Shown one piece after another: positions 59,435 through 64,000 of a DNA stretch of 64,000 nucleotides. The translations under genes and the position numbers were made by a program. Each line of letters begins with the position of its first letter. The first letter of the stretch is position 1. Location: contig JAOXRS010000066.1 of the NCBI GenBank assembly GCA_025800385.1, positions 1 to 64,000 of the forward strand, in the 5' to 3' direction. A model generated the notes under the pieces. That model did no database searches. It saw only the letters and a list, made by a program, of their open reading frames with translations, and was not told where the DNA came from. The DNA is from Candidatus Albibeggiatoa sp. nov. NOAA. GTDB lineage: Bacteria; Pseudomonadota; Gammaproteobacteria; Beggiatoales; Beggiatoaceae.

Positions 59435-62400
59435 TTACTTATCAAGTTGATGAGTGTCGCCATAAAAATAGCATTGCCCCTTACCTTGTCGTTTCGCCAC
59501 ATACATTGCAATATCCGCATATTCAATTAAATCATCAACATTATCAGTATCTTTAGGGTAAATGCTAATCCCAATGCTGGCAGATAAATGAATTTCATGG
59601 TCATTGACTAAGAAAGGACTTTCCAAATGACGAAGCACTTTGTTACCCACTAATTCTGCATCGTGAATATGATGGATTTCCGCTAAAATAATCACAAATT
59701 CATCCCCTCCAATCCGTGCAACCGTATCGGTCTCACGCACACAGTGCACCATACGTTGTGCTACACTTTGTAATACTTGATCGCCAACCGCATGGCCAAG
59801 TTGGTCATTAATCGGCTTAAAGCCATCTAAATCTATAAATAAAAGTGCGAATAAACCACCATGCCGCCGTGCCCACGCTTGTGCTTGCAATAGATTATCG
59901 TGAAATAACAAACGATTAGGTAAATTGGTTAAAGAGTCATAACTGGCTAAATACCGAACTGCTTCAATATCTTCTTGTAAACGAGAAATATCGCTTAAAA
60001 TAGCCATATAGTGTTGCGGGGCATCATTTTCATCCGTAATCACAGAGATAGATAACCAAGCGACATAGATTTCACCATTTTTACGTCGATTCCAGATTTC
60101 ACCCTGCCAATGACCTGTTTGTTTAATTTGCTTCCAAATGTTTTGATAAAAGCTTTTCGAATGACGACCTGACGATAACATACTGACTTTTTGCCCATGT
60201 ATTTCTTCAGGTTGATAGCCAGTAATACGCGTAAAAGCAGGGTTGACTCGAGAAATACGGTTTTGTAAATCGGTGACTAAAATGGCATCTGCTGAAGTTT
60301 CAAAAATGGTGGCCGTTAAACGTAAATTTTGTTCGGCCTGTTTTTGTAGCGTAATGTCTTCAATCATCCAGATGAGACCTTTGCTCAAATCATTGTCATC
60401 AACCGCTTTACCTACCATACGCGCCCAAATGAGCTGCCCATTTTTCTTGCGAATCAATTGTGCTTCATCGAAATCTTGCCCCTGTTGGAATAACGCGTAA
60501 GCACGTTCTTTAACATGCAAATACGTTTGAGGAGAGGCATACAGCACGTTCAGCGGAAGCCCAAATAATTCATCAGGCTGATAATCTAAAATATTGCCTA
60601 ATTTTTGATTGATGCGTACAAAACACTCGTTTTTAACATAAGCAATCCCAATTACACTGTTATCTAAAATGGTTTCAAGTTCGGCAATCAACTCTTGATA
60701 CTGCAGTTCTAAGTGATAGCGTTTAGTAATATCAACCGCGACCCCAATCACGCTGGTGACCTCGCCTTTAGGATCAAAATAACAGCTTAAGGTGCTTTCC
60801 AGTGTGTAACTGTTAATTTTCATCAAAGAGGTAATTGCCTCACCTGCCAACGCTTTATTGATTGAACCAATATAATCATGCAGATCAAAATCTTCACATA
60901 ATTGAAAAATAGATTGACCAACAATTTCATCATCTTCAAGCTGAAAAATACTCAGAGCTTTGCCACGAGCAAAAGTAAAAATACCATTTTTATCAAACGC
61001 GAATAACACCAACGGTGCACCTGCTGTCACAATGCGCAACCGCTCTTCACTGCGTTTTAAAGCTTCTTCTTGTCGTTTGCGTTCTGTAATATCCGTACCG
61101 ACAGCTAGAATCAGACTTTCGCCATCTTGTTTAATAAATGGGCGTTTTTCAATATGAAAACAGCGAGAACTGTCATCGGTATTAAAACATAGCTCTTCCA
61201 CATCTGGCATATCATGCACTTTAGAATGGCCAATATGACCCATGATTTTATGCGATTCTACATATTGCAATGAACCTTGATAGGCTTGTGAATGCACTAA
61301 TTGATCCACCGTCGTATCTAATAAATTTGCATAGGTTTGATTGGCAAAAATATAATGATTGGCTTGGTTTTTTATGAAAATAATATTAGGAATTGTATCT
61401 AAGACTAAACGGATAAAATCTTGTTGTTGTTGGATTCTTTCTGCAGCAAGTTTGGTTTCTGTAATATCACGAACAATCGTGTAAAATGTTTTTTGTTCAG
61501 GAATTGGATAAATATTCCAACTGAGACATTTATAGGCATTATTTTTACATAATACACGGGTTTGTAAATCTAAAATAGAGACCCCTTTCCTCAACTGATT
61601 ACCCGTTTTTTCCAGTATTTCATGGTCGTTAGGGTGTACTAGCTCTGCAATGTGTTTAGATAATAATTCTGTTTTTTTCCAGCCGAGTGTTGTTTCCCAT
61701 GCAGCATTTAATTCTTTTAAATAACCATTGAAATCGACAATTGCCTGCATATCAACCGATAAATTAAATAACCGATTACGTTCTGCTTCTGTACGCTTGC
61801 GAGCAGTCACATCCATCACGGTGGTCACTTTAAATTTCTGTCCATTAGGACGTTGTAAGCGACCCACTGTAATTTCTACATCTAACAACCGATTTTGCTT
61901 CGTCACAACCTGCCATGCACCACAGCCACTTTCAGTTTCACCATTGAGAAAACGCTTGTGTTTTTTGAGTACCGTATCACGCTTTTCTGCTGGAAATACA
62001 ATGGTAAATAATTGCCCTAACAGTTCATCAGGTGCATAACCATACAAATCACAATAAGCTGAGTTAACCCGTACAAAATACCCTTCTTCATCCGTCACAC
62101 AGACCCCGATTTGAGTCACATCAAAAATAGCCGTGAGGAGGTCTTCGCTTTCTTGTAAGGCGTGTTCTAATTCTTTGTAAGGTGTAACATCAACATAAGT
62201 GCCCACCATACGATAAGGTTGCTCTTGCTCATCCCATAGTGCCGCCGCCTGCGCCAACACCCACATCTGAGAGCCATCTTTATGCAACATCCTATAAACA
62301 GATTCAAATTTATCAGTACATTTGTCTAAATATGACTCTAAGGTATTCCATACTCTAGGAAAATCATCGGGATGAATGCATTGCAATAAGGCATCTAAAT

Positions 62401-62896
62401 GATTGGGAATTTCATGTTCATAATAACCGAGAATTGCTTTCCAACGTGGTGAAAAATACACTTCATTGGTGCGCAAGTTCCAATCCCATAAACCATGATT
62501 TGCCCCACGAATCGCAAGTTCAAACCGTTCTTGGTTCGAGGCTAATGTTTGTTCTGTCTGCCTTTGCTGTGTCACATCATTGGCAACTACATACCATATT
62601 TTCTGACCATTTTGCTCCATACTACGGGCTTGCCATTCCATCCAGCGATAACAGCCTTGAGAATCGAGCCAACGATTAGAAAATGAAACTTGCGTGTCTT
62701 GGGTTTGAAGTGTAAATAGATATTGTTCGGTATGTTCAAGGTCAGCAGGGTGAACATGACGGCGGAAATGTGTTCCCACAGTAACCCCCAAGTCTTGTTC
62801 CCATCGTTGGTTGACTTGTATGATGATTGCTGCATTATCCAAAATGCAAAACAAGCTTGGGGCTAGCTGAAAAAAATCATTCGCGGTATTGTTCAT
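59435..62896 (-). CDS. Diguanylate cyclase with eight PAS domains
   Basis: 1153 residues, no membrane segment. Eight consecutive PAS/PAC units of 110-130 residues fill residues 1-985, each ending in a D-[VI]-T or DIS motif (NDVTQQRQ, VDVTPYKE, MDVTARKR, RDITETKL, TDITERKR, VDITKRYH, EDITLQKQ, SDISRLQE). The GGDEF domain is intact (RIGGDEFVII) and has RETD exactly five residues before it, the RXXD product-inhibition site. There is no EAL domain. So it should make cyclic-di-GMP under feedback inhibition, with redundant small-molecule or redox inputs; no cofactor ligand is obvious. Confidence 0.92.
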   Translation of the reverse strand: MNNTANDFFQLAPSLFCILDNAAIIIQVNQRWEQDLGVTVGTHFRRHVHPADLEHTEQYLFTLQTQDTQVSFSNRWLDSQGCYRWMEWQARSMEQNGQKIWYVVANDVTQQRQTEQTLASNQERFELAIRGANHGLWDWNLRTNEVYFSPRWKAILGYYEHEIPNHLDALLQCIHPDDFPRVWNTLESYLDKCTDKFESVYRMLHKDGSQMWVLAQAAALWDEQEQPYRMVGTYVDVTPYKELEHALQESEDLLTAIFDVTQIGVCVTDEEGYFVRVNSAYCDLYGYAPDELLGQLFTIVFPAEKRDTVLKKHKRFLNGETESGCGAWQVVTKQNRLLDVEITVGRLQRPNGQKFKVTTVMDVTARKRTEAERNRLFNLSVDMQAIVDFNGYLKELNAAWETTLGWKKTELLSKHIAELVHPNDHEILEKTGNQLRKGVSILDLQTRVLCKNNAYKCLSWNIYPIPEQKTFYTIVRDITETKLAAERIQQQQDFIRLVLDTIPNIIFIKNQANHYIFANQTYANLLDTTVDQLVHSQAYQGSLQYVESHKIMGHIGHSKVHDMPDVEELCFNTDDSSRCFHIEKRPFIKQDGESLILAVGTDITERKRQEEALKRSEERLRIVTAGAPLVLFAFDKNGIFTFARGKALSIFQLEDDEIVGQSIFQLCEDFDLHDYIGSINKALAGEAITSLMKINSYTLESTLSCYFDPKGEVTSVIGVAVDITKRYHLELQYQELIAELETILDNSVIGIAYVKNECFVRINQKLGNILDYQPDELFGLPLNVLYASPQTYLHVKERAYALFQQGQDFDEAQLIRKKNGQLIWARMVGKAVDDNDLSKGLIWMIEDITLQKQAEQNLRLTATIFETSADAILVTDLQNRISRVNPAFTRITGYQPEEIHGQKVSMLSSGRHSKSFYQNIWKQIKQTGHWQGEIWNRRKNGEIYVAWLSISVITDENDAPQHYMAILSDISRLQEDIEAVRYLASYDSLTNLPNRLLFHDNLLQAQAWARRHGGLFALLFIDLDGFKPINDQLGHAVGDQVLQSVAQRMVHCVRETDTVARIGGDEFVIILAEIHHIHDAELVGNKVLRHLESPFLVNDHEIHLSASIGISIYPKDTDNVDDLIEYADIAMYVAKRQGKGQCYFYGDTHQLDK

Positions 62897-63422
62897 GCTT
62901 TACGCTAGTGGGATAGCCAATTAGTTAAACAGTGCGCCTGCTTACGAAGTGTACTATATGTTTGGATAGCTGCGTAGTCTGTTATGTTTTTTAGTAATTA
63001 CAAGCAAAAATTATACTTATACGACTTAAGCATATCCATTTAAAAAATAACCAAATAGTCTATCATTAAATACTTTCACTGTACCAAAATAAAACAGTAT
63101 TGTAGTAAGAATTTTCTGATAAACGGAAATAAAGCTGAATAGTACATAATATCGATTAAATCACATTTTCCAGAGGAGATACACTTCTGTAAGTTGATAT
63201 TATTAGCTTTTTTTAGAAAACAATATTTATACTGATAAATAAAAAAATATGCCTATATCGTTACAAAAAAACATTTTAGTGATTGAGGTTTTTCTATGTG
63301 ATACTTTGAGACTAAAAATAAGCTCCAATTTCAACACTTTTGGGCTAAAATACTGCTAATGTTTGATATGTTACCACGCATGTTTAGATTGAAAATCGCC
63401 ACTCAAATGTAATTTAACACCT
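62897..63422. other. Gene-free divergent region, about 525 bases
   Basis: AT-rich. I see no gene, terminator or RNA. It separates the multi-PAS cyclase gene from the GldG-like gene and should hold both promoters. Confidence 0.5.
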
Positions 63423-64000
63423 ATGAAAATCACTTCTCGTACCCGTTTATCCTTACGTATCAATAATGTAACGTTTATGCTGTTATTATTGGCGATCACA
63501 GCACTACTTGCATGGCTCAGTACACAATATGTTTATCAAGCAGATTGGACACGTAACGCAAGGCACACATTGACAGCTCCCAGTCAAGCCGTATTAAAAC
63601 AGCTTCCTGATCCTATTCAAATGACTGTTTACATTGAAGATGATGAAATGAGTCGTAAATGGATTGGGGATTTAATTCGTAAATATCAAACTGAAAAAGA
63701 TAACTTTAAACTCACGTTTATTGATCCTTATACTGTGCCTGATAAAGTCAAAGATTTAAATATTAAAATGACACCTCAAGGGCAATTATTTACTGTGCTT
63801 GAAATGCACTATCAAGGGCGCACGGAAACCATCCAGCAACTAGTCGAATTTCTCACTGAACAAGAAATTTCCTCAGCATTGCAACGTTTAGCACGTAATC
63901 AAACATATACCATTGCATTTTTACAAGGACATGGTGAGCGCAAACCACAAGGTCAAGCTAATCATGATGTAGGTTTATGGGCGCAAGAGTTAAGCAATGC
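63423..64000 (+). CDS. GldG-like ABC-associated membrane protein (partial)
   Basis: 192 codons from the ATG at 63423; the gene continues past the right edge. It starts MKITSRTRLSLRINN, followed by a membrane helix (FMLLLLAITALLAWLST), then a periplasmic domain with RNARHTLTAPSQAVLKQL, IDPYTVPDKVKD and IAFLQGHGERKP. This is the pattern of GldG/uncharacterised ABC-transport auxiliary proteins (the family with LSPQT-VLK and GHGE motifs), first named for gliding motility in Bacteroidetes but common in proteobacteria. Partner ABC genes would be expected upstream but are not in this window. No good ribosome site is seen. Confidence 0.75.
   Translation, partial: MKITSRTRLSLRINNVTFMLLLLAITALLAWLSTQYVYQADWTRNARHTLTAPSQAVLKQLPDPIQMTVYIEDDEMSRKWIGDLIRKYQTEKDNFKLTFIDPYTVPDKVKDLNIKMTPQGQLFTVLEMHYQGRTETIQQLVEFLTEQEISSALQRLARNQTYTIAFLQGHGERKPQGQANHDVGLWAQELSN

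Overview
The window reads as a visibly AT-rich chromosome segment of an autotrophic gammaproteobacterium. The best guide is a form II RuBisCO gene (cbbM) with a divergent LysR regulator (cbbR) and a CbbQ-type ATPase. Around it lie housekeeping genes of gammaproteobacterial type (lpxL-like acyltransferase, ychF, trkH, uup, aguB) and a very heavy load of PAS, GGDEF, EAL, kinase and phosphatase signalling proteins. A sulfur-oxidising Thiotrichales lineage (Beggiatoa/Thiothrix-like) would fit, but that is inference from gene content, not a database result. No rRNA, tRNA, CRISPR array, transposase or integrase gene was recognised.

Layout. 0-4.3 kb: the first codons of a flavoprotein gene running off the left edge, mobB, an ankyrin-like protein, ribE, a membrane protein, an aroE whose product carries an SDHAF4/DUF1674-like tail, and a short possibly broken lipoprotein-type gene. 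4.3-12.4 kb: a membrane histidine kinase, an M48 protease with TPR-like repeats, an SDR oxidoreductase, an LpxL-type acyltransferase, and a REC*-PAS-GGDEF-EAL protein whose receiver has lost its aspartate. 12.4-21.3 kb: hemH, a small membrane protein behind a textbook sigma-54 promoter, pgm, a seven-bladed WD40 membrane protein, trkH, ychF, rubredoxin, thiD. 21.3-25.7 kb: the Calvin-cycle block cbbR/cbbM/cbbQ, interrupted by an opposite-strand membrane protein and without cbbO.

26-31 kb holds a possible undescribed regulatory system: two paralogous SiaB/slr1658-type ATP-binding proteins flank a STAS protein, followed by a PAS-GGDEF-EAL protein with duplicated coiled-coil units. This looks like a partner switch feeding into cyclic-di-GMP. 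A dCACHE-HAMP-PP2C phosphatase that could complete such a circuit lies at 57-59 kb beside an eight-PAS diguanylate cyclase. 31-38 kb is a type IV pilin-like cassette: a GT-C glycosyltransferase, a degenerate pilin, a PilC/GspF-like protein, a remnant of a further pilin, three intact pilins and a TPR-glycosyltransferase. This suggests a dedicated, perhaps glycosylated, filament that borrows its motor from elsewhere. 38.5 kb holds a single-domain ODP metallo-beta-lactamase-fold protein.

39-49 kb looks like a defence-type accessory region: a large membrane-anchored NACHT ATPase, uup, an MmeI-like single-chain restriction-modification enzyme, a PD-(D/E)XK protein, and a membrane protein with a duplicated four-cysteine module. 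49.7-62.9 kb carries a lipoprotein, aguB, a giant Ser/Thr kinase-ATPase-GAF-histidine kinase, the PP2C phosphatase and the multi-PAS cyclase. The right edge cuts a GldG-like gene.

Where automatic longest-ORF starts were TTG codons or overlapped neighbours, starts were moved to ATG codons, using a Shine-Dalgarno sequence or family N-terminus where one was visible; the reasons are in each entry.
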